Assembly (NCBI GenBank): GCA_025738555.1
Contig: JAOVFP010000001.1
Span: 5,084,001-5,148,000, forward strand
DNA length: 64,000 nucleotides
Direction of reading: 5' to 3'
Origin: Cyathus striatus
Lineage: Eukaryota > Basidiomycota > Agaricomycetes > Agaricales > Nidulariaceae
The position numbers and the translations under genes are program-made. This document shows positions 1-12,274 of the stretch, piece by piece. The notes below the pieces were generated by a model. That model was not told the DNA's origin and made no database searches. It was given only the letters and a program-made list of their open reading frames with translations. The stretch's first letter is position 1. Each line of letters starts with the position of its first letter.

Positions 1-959
1 CAGACGTATGTTCAATTAAATATTTATGATTTGCTGCAGCTCCTGGCATTCTGCCAATGGTGACTCGACTGACTTTTTCTGAGTTCTAAAATCCACGTGA
101 TGCACGCCTTAGTGAGAACCAGTTACCACACCAACGCGTCCCTCTTCAGGTTTTTTCTCTCAATACATAATATCTACTCTCTGCATAAGCTACCCTTCTT
201 CCATGTATTGCACATATTTATTGAGCTCACGCTGTCTGCAGAGAAGCAGGTTTTGATTGGTTAGCATTGTACTTTCTGCCACACTAAGTGCACCACTGAC
301 CATCTGCAGCACGTGAAGCTTCTGAATTTGTTGGTAAGGTCGATGTAGGCCAGGTTAGGATTTACTTCCAGCTTCCCTAGACTTCTCTGACCCGAAGGTT
401 CTAGACCATTTATGCATTGTAGATAGCCCCTCGGTGAGAAGGGACTATGTATATCGAACTCTACTTCAACTGCGCTCGAGTGGTAGGTGGATGGGTAAAG
501 AACAAAGTAGAACGCCCCCTTCATGTTCTTTTTAACATTGTTTTGCGTAATGAGAAGGTTTGACGTCAACGGCCACTCCAGCTTCAGCCATTTCATTGAT
601 ATTTTTATGTCCAGGCAAATAATATATTCGTGAATGTCGCTACTGTCCCATCGGTAAACGATGAAGATGTATTTTTATCCTCCCCCGTTAAATGTTTGCA
701 TACTGACATCCTCGTAGGGCTATAAACATTCACTAGTTATCCCACACACGCCGAACTTCTTGAACTTCTACTACTTATCTGCGTGTGGAGGCAATGAATT
801 CGTGAAGTTTGCCGTTTTGTTCTGCACTTTGAATGGAAGACATCGGATCCACCGGCCATATTAAGGCACCGCATTCCCAAGTCCTAATGAGTTACCATAA
901 GTACATAAACTCTTGCACTCTTTCACCTGTATCCCTTGATTTTAATTCCTTGGTCAATC
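1..959. other. Intergenic; upstream of the P450 gene
   Basis: No gene is recognised here. A 111-codon ATG-initiated open frame lies on the minus strand at 596-261, but it has no recognisable domain, no intron signals and no partner exons. The last 150 bases before 960 should hold the P450 promoter and leader; no clear TATA element or operator could be singled out. Confidence 0.4.
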
Positions 960-3105
960 ATGAGCATTCTTCAGAATTACCCATCGATCGTGTTCGGTGC
1001 CATTTTCACCTTTTATGTACTTAGCCGGTACGGACGACGCAGAAACGGCCCCCAATTACCTCCAGGCCCCAAAGGTCTACCTCTCATTGGAAATGTTTTT
1101 GATATGCCGATCGAAAAGCAATGGCTCACGTATCACGAGTGGCAGAAGAAATATGGCGAGCAGAGCGTCTCGTCGTTTTGGGATTTTGTGCTCATCATCA
1201 CACAGGAGACATTATGTCCTTCAAAGTGTTTGGAACACAGTTTATCATTCTAGGTTCACTGAAGAGAACAAATGATTTGTTCGAGAAACGCTCTACTATA
1301 TACTCAAGCAGGCCAAGAATGCCGATGCTCATGGAACTGTAAGGAATTACAGTTCGCTGAGTCCTGGAAGGTATCTGACAACTGCCAGGATGAGATGGGA
1401 CTACATAATGTCGTTCCTCCCATACGGCGACTTGTGGAGAAGCCACAGAAGGATGTTCCATGATCAGTTCCATCCAAATGTAGTGAGCAGGTTTTATCCA
1501 GTTCAGGTCCGTGAGGCAAGACGGTTCATTGTCACGCTTCGCGATTCAACGCCAGAGAGCCTTTTCCGCAACATCCGAAGGTGAGGAACGAACTTTAATA
1601 TTCAACTTTTTGCTTAAGCCAATTAGTGCATTTGTTACTATAATCATGGCCAGTGGATACGGATTGGAAGTAAAAGGCAAAAATAACCGATTTGTGTCTA
1701 TGGCTGAAGAGGCGCTGGAAGGTCTGTCAGAAGCTGGGATTCCCGGGCGTTTTGTCGTCGATCTCGTCCCGCTATTAAAGCATATACCGTCTTGGATCCC
1801 CGGTGCGGGTTTCCAGAAATTTGCCGTACACATGAAGCAGGTGAATCATAGCGTCGAAGTTGAGGCTTGGAATGAAGTCAAGGAACAACTGGTGTGTGGT
1901 GTGCACTGTACCTCAGCTTTATCGGTTCTGATCCGCTGCCAGAAACGAGGTACAGCCGTGCCTTCGCTGGCCACGACGCTAATTGAGAAATTGCCCAACG
2001 AATCCGATCCAGAAAGGGAGAAAGTTGAAAAGATCGCGAGGGGAGTAGCTTCCGTCGTCTATGTTGGTTCGTGAATTCCTATCACTGCGGCGGTAGCTCA
2101 ACATTAATATCATCCCCAAAACAGGTGGAACGGACACTGTAAGTTCCGCAGTGCAGTACCATGCCCAAGACATCCTGTTGAAGTTGAACCGGCGCAGACT
2201 GTGTCTTCAATGAAATATTTCTTCCTAGCCATGACGCACTACCCAGAAGTTCTAAGAAAAGCACAGGCAGAAATAGACGCCGTCATCGGATCTAACCGCC
2301 TGCCAGACTTTTCTGATCGTGACTCACTCCCATATATCAATGCTCTCGCCAAGGAAACTACGCGTTGGATAGCAGTAACGCCGCTTGGTAAGCCCGCCAC
2401 TTTGCCCGGAGGGCGGCCAATATGACTCACTGACTGTGGGGCTCAGGCGTTGGGCATATGTCAACGCAGGACGACGTCTACGACGGCTATCTCATACCCA
2501 AAGGGTCTATAATCCTTGGGAACGTTTGGTAAGTCCGAGTATATCGCCCATGTAGAGGTGACTGAGCACTGAGGTTATTCTTGCACAGGTCGATACTACG
2601 CGATCCAGAAGCTTACCCAGAGCCGGAGAAGTTCAAGCCCGAACGATTCCTCACTGAGGACGGAAAACTCGACAAGAACGTGAGAGACCCCGCCCTCGCA
2701 GCGTTTGGATTCGGCCGACGGTAACTTTAGTTTTTTTTGTGCTTCTGGACGACGCGTTTCCACTAACGCGTGCCCATCCGAGTAGGATTTGCCCAGGCAG
2801 ACACTTCAGCGACAATTCGCTATTTATTTTTATAGCATCCACAGTAGCGGTTTACGACATTCTACCGCCGATTGACGAGTCCGGGAACCCCATAGAGCAG
2901 CATCCTGAGATTACAGGAGGACTTATAACGTGAGTGAGGCAATAAATTTTGAAGTTGCATGTCAACCTTTCAAGATTTGCCGTGATGGCTAACATTGTTA
3001 TCAAACTGGGGTCCCAGGTCTCCGCTGCCATTCAAGTGCATAATCAAGCCACGCTCTACGAGCGCCGAAGCCCTCATTCACGATGCGCAAGAACTCGAAG
3101 TCTAG
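960..3105 (+). CDS. Cytochrome P450 monooxygenase (OxaD-like, 11 exons)
   Basis: Haem-thiolate monooxygenase, ER-anchored by an N-terminal membrane helix (about residues 5-22) and followed by the proline-rich hinge PPGPKGLPLIG. Hand splicing gives 519 aa in 11 exons: 960-1155, 1206-1338, 1389-1580, 1627-1891, 1943-2066, 2125-2138, 2198-2387, 2447-2528, 2589-2720, 2786-2929, 3018-3105. All phases agree. Visible landmarks are the I-helix motif GGTDTT, the K-helix ExxR (ETTR) and the haem loop FGFGRRICPG with the cysteine ligand. The protein ends SAEALIHDAQELEV, as expected for the large basidiomycete family related to CYP512/CYP5144-type and OxaD sequences; the exact CYP family and substrate cannot be assigned. 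The start at 960 is the ATG that begins the hydrophobic anchor. Intron 1 (1156-1205) has a GC donor. The gene is complete, with no sign of decay. Confidence 0.9.
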
Positions 3106-5217
3106 ATAAGCCCAAATTGCCTTGGAGGATAAAAACGCGTTTCAGGCGCGGTGGCGCGTAGACGGAGGCAAATGGCAAATCACGAAATTTTTTCTTTGGG
3201 TGGATGAGAAGAGATGAGAAGGCTCTGCACATGTTGTAGGACGAGGTAGGTCCCAGTATTTGGATTAGATAGGAGTGTGTAAGCTTCTTGGAATCGCACT
3301 TGATTTTCTTCTGTCGCCTCCCAGGGTGAAGCGTGTAGGCAGCGTGTCTGTAGACGAATTGAGGTTTATGTATCAGTAATGGGAGGGGGTATACGAAATT
3401 CGCCTTTTTTGGAGGCGCTAACACGCGCCAGGGGTGCACCCTGGGTGCCTCGAGGCCAATTATCGGAAAGCATAAGCCGCATCCCGCTCTCGCCTTGCGT
3501 CCGCTGCAGGTGCATGTTTCTGATAACACCGCTATTATGAGAAAGTCTTATCTGCCTGATGTTGCTGCCAGTACGATAGAGCTTATGAGATGATTTAGAC
3601 CTGCGCCTTTGAAATGGTAGCAGTGCTTTGAATGTTGCAAGGGATGAAAGAGCAGAGAAGAGGAGTCAAATCCGGCGATACAAAGTCGATCGTTATCTGG
3701 ACTTTATCTCAAAAAACGTGGTGATCGTAGACAGAGAGGTACGTCACGATCGTGAGATCTGCGGAATCAAGGAATTAGAGTCGGTCTTGATCAAAATTTG
3801 TTGATCAACGCGACGCGATCTTGAGTTTGGTGATTCGATTACCGCGAGCAGTGCTCTTCATGAACATTGCCTTCCGGTCTGGAAGAAAGAGGTGCGCAAG
3901 AAAAGAGGTCATTTTGCATAGGATTGCAACGTTTTAATTATTCCCCCTTTGATATCAAAGGTACTGGCATGATAATCGATGGTCCCATGCGTGCATGAAT
4001 CAGAAATATCTCGATCAATTATTATATATTGATCATCTCGTAGCCACAGCTTGTGATACTGATAATTATGCAGGGACTGTAAGATATGCAAAAAAAAAAA
4101 AGAGGAACACACCCTCTGTGGTGAATTACCTCAAGCAGTGGGTTTGACCGAGATGAACGAAGGAGAGCCTCGATCGTAGAGTGGGTCTATTTCGCAAGGG
4201 GAGCCAAGGTGGCGGCACGGAGGAAGAAGGTCGCTAGTCCTGGTCTATCGATGCTGGGCAGAGGGTTTGGGATTTTAGCGCACCCCATGGCAGAGTGAAT
4301 TGGCTAGATACAGGCTCAACGAAAACGTGTAAGATTTGGAGATGATAGAACCAGGTGATTCGGCATATGGGTATTTTTTTGGAGTCGAGAATTGTATGAA
4401 AATGGCTGGTGGCTGCCAGGCTCGCAACCGGCGCCGTGGTTTCGCAGCCATGACAGCAAGATACGGGGGAAAAGGCTTTTGGAAGAATGGAGGTGGTGGC
4501 AGGTGGCAGAGATCGCAGGGGTTCATATTTATTTAGCAGGGTGCTGCGGCGAGGGGAGCGGGACCGAGGCGACAGGTGAGAAGACGACGGAAAACATATG
4601 AGGAGGGAGTGTTTGATCCGGGGGAACGTCGGGAACTAAGCCCAATAAGGGAAGATGAAGAGAGGGGTTTCATATCCAGGCTAGGAGCGTGAAAAGGGGT
4701 ATGAGATGGCCGGCGGACTAAAAATTGCCATCATCAAGTGGCGACGTCTGAGACGTTTGGGTGGACAAATGGGAGATCGTGAGAAATGCGCGCTCGCCGT
4801 AGCACGAGGTTCGTGCCCAAATGTTGCCGGGTAACGTTGACTCGGGACTCTTGTTTGGCAACCCTAACCCTAAAACATCACTAAAAAATGTGGTGGAACT
4901 GGGCGAGTTTTGGGGTATTCCGTGTCGGGTTTTGGGTGAATATGGATATGAAAAGTGGATTGATAATTGTATATATTATTTAGATAGGGACGAAAGGATG
5001 AAAAACGCATGGAAAAGTGTTTTATGAATGGTGGATGTGGGATTGTTTGTTGTTTGTGCATGGGCAGGTATGTATATAGGCAGTGCCTTCCGTTTCTGGC
5101 ATTACGTCCATTGTGCTATTTATCCATCATCCATTCGGCCCAAGCGAGAATTTTCCCCTCCGCCCTATTCACTTTTTCTGTTCCCCACCCTAGTGGTGCT
5201 TGCAACTGGCTGGCCTA
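3106..5217. other. Intergenic between the P450 and RING gene 1
   Basis: Two kilobases without a supported gene. Open frames are short, overlap on opposite strands and lack splice partners. The tail is pyrimidine-rich just before 5218, as expected for a fungal promoter or leader. An isolated pair of telomere-like units (ccctaaccctaa) occurs near 4863 but does not form an array. Confidence 0.4.
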
Positions 5218-6750
5218 ATGCTCACTCTCAATCCTGGTTCAGCTTGCGACGTGTGCGCTGAGGAATATGGCCCGCACCGTCAGCCGCATTCAATTCCCTG
5301 CGGTCAGTCCTCCTTTCAACCCTTTTTTCTGGCTATTTTTCTCATTTTTTCCTTCATTTTTTTCTACCTCGCAGGCCACGTTCTGTGCGCCAGTTGTTGC
5401 ACCAAAATTCTCGAAAAAACTTCTTCTCGTCTCACTCCTGGATGCCCCTTCTGTCGCGTTCCTTTCACCAGCGACGGCATCCGCATCATCCGCACAGATT
5501 TTTACACAAGCGGTTGGAGCACCCCTCGACGCTTCCCCACCGTCGAGGCCCACACTGCAGACTTTTCCAGCGAGATGTTGGCGAAGAAGACTGAACGACT
5601 CTTGCTCTCTGAAGGTTGTTCTAGGACCCGTCTCGAGGCCCGAAGACTCGAAGACAAGGTGGCCAAGGTCGCCGCAAAAAAATGTTCCGTTGAGGAAGTA
5701 TCTACCCTCCACAGGGAACTAGAAGATTGGCTTATGTCTGAGGTGAAGGATGACCAGGTGCGTCCCCTACACACTTTTTTGCTTTCACCTTACTCAGCGC
5801 CACCAATATTTTTTTCTGCTCAGACATCATCACTTTACCTTAGCGCCGCCCTCCTGCGTGCCATTCTTCACAACCACCTGGCTCATTCTGAAGCCAGCAA
5901 AACCGCAAAAACTACAGAAGAAAAATTAACCAAAAACATCAACGATTTGAATTCCAATATGCAACACTTGGAAACAGAATTACGAAGGTAAGCTAGTCGG
6001 TTCCTGGGCGCTTTCGAATATTTTTTTTTGACTCGGCGACTTCCTTTCCTTTCATTCCGACTATATCGCAATCTAGACAAGTGAGTCATAACCCTCCGTT
6101 GATGTGATGCGTAAGCTAGATGCTAATTTTATTCTTCGCTGCAGCGACAACAATATCAACAAAAATCTGAAGAATGCCAACAACTGCGGATGGAAGCCAA
6201 TAGGCTAAAGGCCTTGGCGACAACAATCGGTGGTTCCGATTACCGGCCCATGTCGCCCACAACACCAGCGCCGACGCCCTGCACTTCTCCTATCCCACCT
6301 GCTACGACCCCTCTTTCACGATTCACTTCCATGCATGGGCGATCTGCCTCCATGTCGTCACGACCTTCTACGCCTTCTTCTATGCCTGTATCACCGACAC
6401 GATCACACACACCCGCCCCTCCCCGTTCGCACACTCCCGCGGTCCCCCCACGGTCCCACACACCCGCTGCCACCGTGCGGTCTCATACGCCTTCTCTCAG
6501 CTACCGATCAAACACCCCAGCGCCACCGATGCCGCGGTACACTTCCACACCTGCACCTTCCCACCTGCGGCCCACCACTCCAGCGCCGCTCGTGCCACCC
6601 AAGCCTCGCCGCCTCTCTACCTCACACTCAACCCCACCCAAAATTATGCGCTCTTCTTCCGAAGAGAAGCCTTTCCCTGAACTTTGGATACCCCCCGGAG
6701 GAACAAGACCGCCTTCCCGTGCTGCTGGTGCTCTGCATCATTACTCTTAA
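5218..6750 (+). CDS. RING-finger/coiled-coil protein, paralog 1 (413 aa)
   Basis: Probable E3 ubiquitin ligase by family knowledge. Five exons: 5218-5302, 5375-5757, 5824-5987, micro-exon 6077-6080, 6145-6750; phases agree and give 413 aa. The RING is C3HC4 and starts at residue 10: CDVC, then IPCGHVLCASC, then GCPFC. It is followed by a charged helical region with coiled-coil character (about residues 85-235) and a Ser/Thr/Pro-rich tail. The tail contains tandem RSHTP-type repeats (about 6395-6520) rich in S/T-P sites. The opening MLTLNPGSACDVC is shared with three other genes in this window. The 4-nt micro-exon is required: skipping it shifts the proline-rich exon out of frame. Substrates are unknown. 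Confidence 0.85.
6077..6080 (+). other. 4-nt micro-exon (acaa) of RING paralog 1
   Basis: It is flanked by ...atctag and gtgagt. The upstream exon ends in phase 2 (codon cga, then ag) and the downstream exon reads in phase 0. Only insertion of 4 nt (aga caa) keeps the frame of the 202-codon last exon. The same position holds a 4-nt exon in paralogs 3 and 4. Confidence 0.75.
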
Positions 6751-9473
6751 TGCCCCCCGCGTAGCGTCGGACATAATCTATTCTCGGCTGTTTCTCTAGT
6801 GCTCGTTTTGTGTCTCGCTCTGCATTTTTTCTTTTTTTCCTGCACATATATAACTTACTGCCCGCCTGCGATATACTACTAGTTTTCCTCCTTGCTCTGA
6901 CTCTCCTACGTAGCTATCTGGATCCATTACATATATGTACATTGCTGAACTGGATTCGCTTGTGTTTTCTCCTTTTTCTTTTCTTACTTTCCTATTCGAT
7001 CTTAACCCTCTCCTCGCTTCGATTCCCAGCAACGCCATACTCTTTTAATCGTCGCTCTTTTTGCTCCGTTTGCACCTTTTTGCACCTTTTTATGAAGAGC
7101 GGCTGCTCTTCTTTTAACTCGTCCCCTTCCTCTCCCTCCCCTTACTTCCTATTTGTCACATCGGTATTTAGTTTCGTCTCCCCTTAGACTTGGCGGATAT
7201 ACCCCTACCGCATCCTTCGTGTAGCATTGATTTCTCCTTACTCTTCGTCTCGCGTCCTCAGGACTTTCGTACGTACGTTAGGTATATTATAGCTATGATA
7301 ATGTTTGACCTTTTAATATTGTGTGAAGCATTGAGGTGTTTTCATTATCTGATGCCGATATTAAATCGGCCAACGGAAATTATATGTCTGGATTGCTTTG
7401 TGGGATCTGGGGTACTGATATCGCCTATTCAGTTACGATGGTCATTCGTTGATAATAAAAGTGTATCTCTTCGTATCACAGAATAGATTCAATGACCAAG
7501 CGTCTGTTTTATTTGACAGAATTACACCGAGTCTGAGCATGTGGTCTGGCGTTCTGTGCCATAGAACGTTGGTGCAGAACCAGAACCAGAACATTAGAAA
7601 TGAGGTTCTGTCGTTTTTTCAATGAATACGATGGATACGGCTCAAGAACGGGTATGTATATCCGCGGACATCCATTTCTCGGCGAGCCAAATGTTTGAGG
7701 CTAATACACGTTCGAAAGCTATTACCAGATTGCACTCTAGCTCGCGTGTAGGGTTCTGCGCGTTGTCCCCAGCAGTGAGTGATTGAACCTTGCCACTGTC
7801 CTAGCAGTTTCGTGAACTATCACCCAGTGCGCAGCCCAGTAAATGACCGGAAGCATGTGTGAAGTGAGGATAATAGATCCATGTCAAAAAGTTACAAACT
7901 AAACAAGGCTTGCTGTGGACGGTAATAGACTTCCTGGTATTCATAGATAGCTCGTAGATCTCCCCCGTAGCCAATCGAGGAAAGAATAAGACCATTTCAT
8001 GGTTCCCCTATGAAAGTTCGAATATCCGGTCGCTGGATAAGGAAGAATGGAACCCAGAGGTTATTTCATTTGGCTTGAGGTGTCTTCGATCATATCAGCT
8101 CGATGATCTTTTGACAGTGTTATCGTGGACGTGGGCCACGTTTTGCCGGTGAGGCTCACGTTAGGAGACGAGATTAATGTTTTCCGCGTGCCTGAAGTAC
8201 GTAGAGTGCGTGAAAGACGTATGTCTGGTATGCCCGAAGATGTAACTTTATAGACGATTATCACAATCTTTTGAGTATGGAGAACCTGTTTCCTTTAATG
8301 TGAATGACGCGGATGGAATTAGGAGGTGCATCGAGAAGCTGGTGTCCTTCCACTCTACTATCGCACCCTTGAGGTATTTGTGGCACTTGCACTCCGGATA
8401 AAAGTATCGCGGCAGGAATGACAAGCCAAGTGTGGGAGAGATGTATCGAAAGTATATTTCGTCCTGTCGGTGACATGGATGATAGGGTAGGGCTAGATCA
8501 CAAGCACCGAGAGACAAGTAGGAATTCTAAATTGGAACGCTTGATCTAATCTTGTTCGAAACAGGGAGAAGGCAGTCCGCAGGCAGGAGTGGTAGTGGTA
8601 ATAGTATCGTCGAGGCTAACTTTAGAGAGAGACTTTTTGATCTAGCTTTGGAAACATGAACAAAGAGCCCTGGTGGTGAGTTCCGAGCAGGGTCTAAAAC
8701 TGAGCGATCGTAGGGGGAATGATATTCTAAGGATCTAATGTTTCCGCCAGAGCAGGAGAACAAGCGAATTGTGGAAGTTCCGTGAGGTTTGTGGATCGGA
8801 ATGTGTGCGAATGCTTGAGACTATCGGACGCAGTTTTGGGGAGGTTGGGGAAAGACGTAGCATTTCTTGCGTAGAGTATAACCAGCAGGAGTCTAGAAAT
8901 TCATGTCCGTGAGTGATCGAATGGTCTTGAGGGGTAAGTTCTATTAATTCAGGAGATCGTAAACTTGATAGATAGTACCCGGAGGACATAGCAGATCAGC
9001 AGATATCACGATAGGGCCATACCGGTGGCAGAAAAGAAATGATAGGCGGCAAGATACTTAGTATCTAATGAACTTGTGAAGGGCTGCATACGTGGGCATG
9101 GTGTAGCGTGGATGTGGGGAAAGCAACGAGGCAGCAAGGGTCGAGATGTCGACCTTTGGTTTAATGGTTATGAAGGGTAAACTTAACACAACCATACAAA
9201 TTACGCCAAAAGTGGATATTCCGGCGTGGGATCACTTACAGATAAGATCGTTAAGCCCGAGGTAGATAATAATGGACTCATTGATAGCCCTCTCCGCGAC
9301 ACGCAAGCAGATACTTATAAGGAATGCTCTCCTCATTAAGGGCTACGTACTTTGACGTCCAACTGCTGTGAGGGTTCTCACCGCCGGCGGCGGTAACAAA
9401 ATGGTAAAGTTGTCCAGGTAGATTCATATAATACAACATTGATAAAATATCCACTACATTCCGAATCCAAATC
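6751..9473. other. Intergenic; RING 1 3' flank and degenerate repeat
   Basis: Pyrimidine-rich 3' flank of RING paralog 1 (to about 7.2 kb), then about 2 kb with no supported gene. At 8334-8715 (minus sense) lies one copy of a diverged repeat that also occurs at 10.65-10.87 kb. It retains short translatable pieces but is not an intact gene. Confidence 0.4.
8334..8715 (-). repeat. Degenerate repeat, copy 1
   Basis: The blocks 8334-8455 and about 8640-8715 match 10655-10775 and about 10800-10862 at nucleotide level with scattered substitutions. Examples are the shared tggtgtccttccac start, a gaggtatttgt block, a ctccggataaaag block and ctaaaactgagcg at the other end. In minus sense both copies translate to a hydrophobic stretch (ILLSGVQ..QIPQ) followed by CDS.VEGHQ. 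This looks like the remains of a duplicated gene or element. Copy 1 has extra sequence between the blocks. The parent family was not recognised. Confidence 0.6.
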
Positions 9474-9848
9474 TTACGAGGAGTGTGAAGCATTGTGAGG
9501 GAGCTATTTCAAGAGTCTCAGTATAATGGACCAATAGATCGACGCAAATACGCACCGGGGCAGTGATGCCAAGAGCTTGGGCGAGAGCGTTGAACTCCGG
9601 CTGGGTGGGCTTTTTGGCTCCAGTGCAGACTGAGACATCGAGTGATAAGTAACATTAAACAGACTCTGTATGCGGTGTAACTCACTGTCAATGACGTGTT
9701 GCTCGGAAGTGCCAATCTTGGTGGCAATCTGACCATAGGAGAGACCTGTGCTTCTGTAAGTTATCTGATATCTTGTACATTTCCAAAGACTTATACCTGA
9801 CTTCTCTTTTGCGGAAGCAACGGCGGAGCACTGTGGGTCGGGGGCCAT
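9474..9848 (-). CDS. Small cyanase-N-like helix-turn-helix protein (71 aa)
   Basis: Four exons on the minus strand, 9848-9797, 9745-9686, 9629-9556 and 9503-9474, splice in phase to a 71-residue protein. It reads MAPDPQCSAVASAKEKSG, then LSYGQIATKIGTSEQHVID, then ICTGAKKPTQPEFNALAQALG, and ends APLPHNASHSS. The order of a helix, a GLSYGQIA turn, an SEQHV recognition-like helix and a closing xxEFNALAQALGI helix resembles the N-terminal lambda-repressor-like domain of cyanate hydratase. The C-terminal catalytic domain of cyanase (Arg, Glu, Ser active site) is absent, so cyanate breakdown is not predicted. It could be a small DNA-binding or oligomerising protein. The last exon is the least certain; reading through it would give a different short tail. 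Confidence 0.6.
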
Positions 9849-11108
9849 GTTTAATGTTGAGGAATAAGAAAGATGGTGGTTGGTGGTGTAAAGAAGATGG
9901 CGCGATGAGTTCTTATAAGCCCCCAGACTCCGGGAATTAGGAGGACGAGACTAAGCCGGGCCCAAAGCAGATGGGGGCTACTAATTTATGCGATGAGATT
10001 GGTCGACCGAGCACGCGCAAGAGAGTGGATTGGGAAAAGAAGTCATCTGCTGATGCGGTGATAAGATAATCATCGTGACTAGAGATATTACAGGTACCTC
10101 TTGTAAGCTTACTGCAATTGAGTTAGATGACATAGGTCACTTGTCTTTGATTGAAATCAGCTTAGTCCCGGAAGCACGAGAAATATATATTTGCGGTGGT
10201 CCCCACAGGAAGCTTAGAACATACCATTTTGCTAAAATACACTCTAACAGGCTTCTAGTACCCGGAACAATATTTAGTTTAAATTGGTTAGAAGTTGTGC
10301 ATAAGGATATCGTTCCCAGGTAACGCATAAATAGACAACGCTCCCACTGAGAATATTGATTCAGAGTATTTTACCTGGAAGATTGAGATACGAGGATCAG
10401 GAGCTCAAGAAGTCCACGGAAAGGGTAGTGAGCTACTAGTGCTGTGATAGGGCCTGTAATCGCAAACTGTAATGGAGCTCCCTTGAAATACAAAGATGTC
10501 ATAGGAACGTGTAAACCTACGATTTTCCGCTCTGTGTGAAGGTATTTCGTGGTATTTTTGGTGAGTCCCCAGAATGCAAAAGTCCGGGTTGTGTGAGGGC
10601 AAACGGCTGCCTTGGTACCAGCTGAGAAAGAAAAAGGTAGCAATGCGAATGTCGTGAGATGTTGGTGTCCTTCCACCCCACTATCGCACATTTGAGGTAT
10701 TTGTAGCGCTTGAACTCCGGATAAAAGCATCACGGCAAGAATGACATAGGCAAGCGTGGGAGAATGCTTTAGAGATTTGAGAATGACATTCAAGTGGTCT
10801 AGCTTCAGAAACACGAGCAAAGAACCCTGCTGGTGAATTTCTAAAACTGAGCGGTTTGGTACCAAACGAGAGAGAAAAGGAGGTATTTCATCCACATGCA
10901 CGCCCAATCGCTGACAGAATGTAAGCGTAAGCGACTTGGAACGAATTGTGGAAGAAGAGGATAACTCAGACGCGTGATCGACGTGTTATTGTGATCCGAT
11001 TTGCCTTTGTTTGTATTTGTATCATTTGAGAGCCCATCTCCAAAATCTGTGTCGTGCTCGTCGTTCCTCCAGTCGTCCTCATCGCCCTCATCATCAAACC
11101 ACTCAAAA
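9849..11108. other. Intergenic; repeat copy 2 and uS11 promoter
   Basis: No intact gene. It contains the second copy of the degenerate repeat (about 10655-10862, minus sense). The final 130 bases before 11109 form the leader of the uS11 gene and include a pyrimidine-rich stretch (cgctcgtcgttcctcc and similar) of the kind common upstream of ribosomal protein genes. Confidence 0.4.
10655..10862 (-). repeat. Degenerate repeat, copy 2
   Basis: Partner of the copy at 8334-8715; see that entry. This copy is more compact and in minus sense reads HSPTLAYVILAVMLLSGVQ followed by CDSGVEGHQ. Part of a long open frame (10907-10371) covers it, but there is no recognisable domain and the other copy is broken. 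Confidence 0.6.

Positions 11109-12274
<1,166 letters not shown>

Noticed and set aside
4860..4880. Telomere-like accctaaccctaa
   Set aside because: Only two units inside ordinary sequence; no array and no chromosome end nearby.
6230..6799. 189-codon second frame in the RING 1 tail exon
   Set aside because: Proline/histidine-rich shadow of the RSHTP-repeat coding frame.
9001..9490. Extension of the small HTH protein into a cyanase catalytic domain
   Set aside because: No frame downstream shows the conserved cyanase catalytic region, and a stop follows PHNASHSS in the best splice model.
10371..10907. Long minus-strand open frame as a gene
   Set aside because: It overlaps a degenerate repeat whose other copy is broken, and has no domain or plausible start context.
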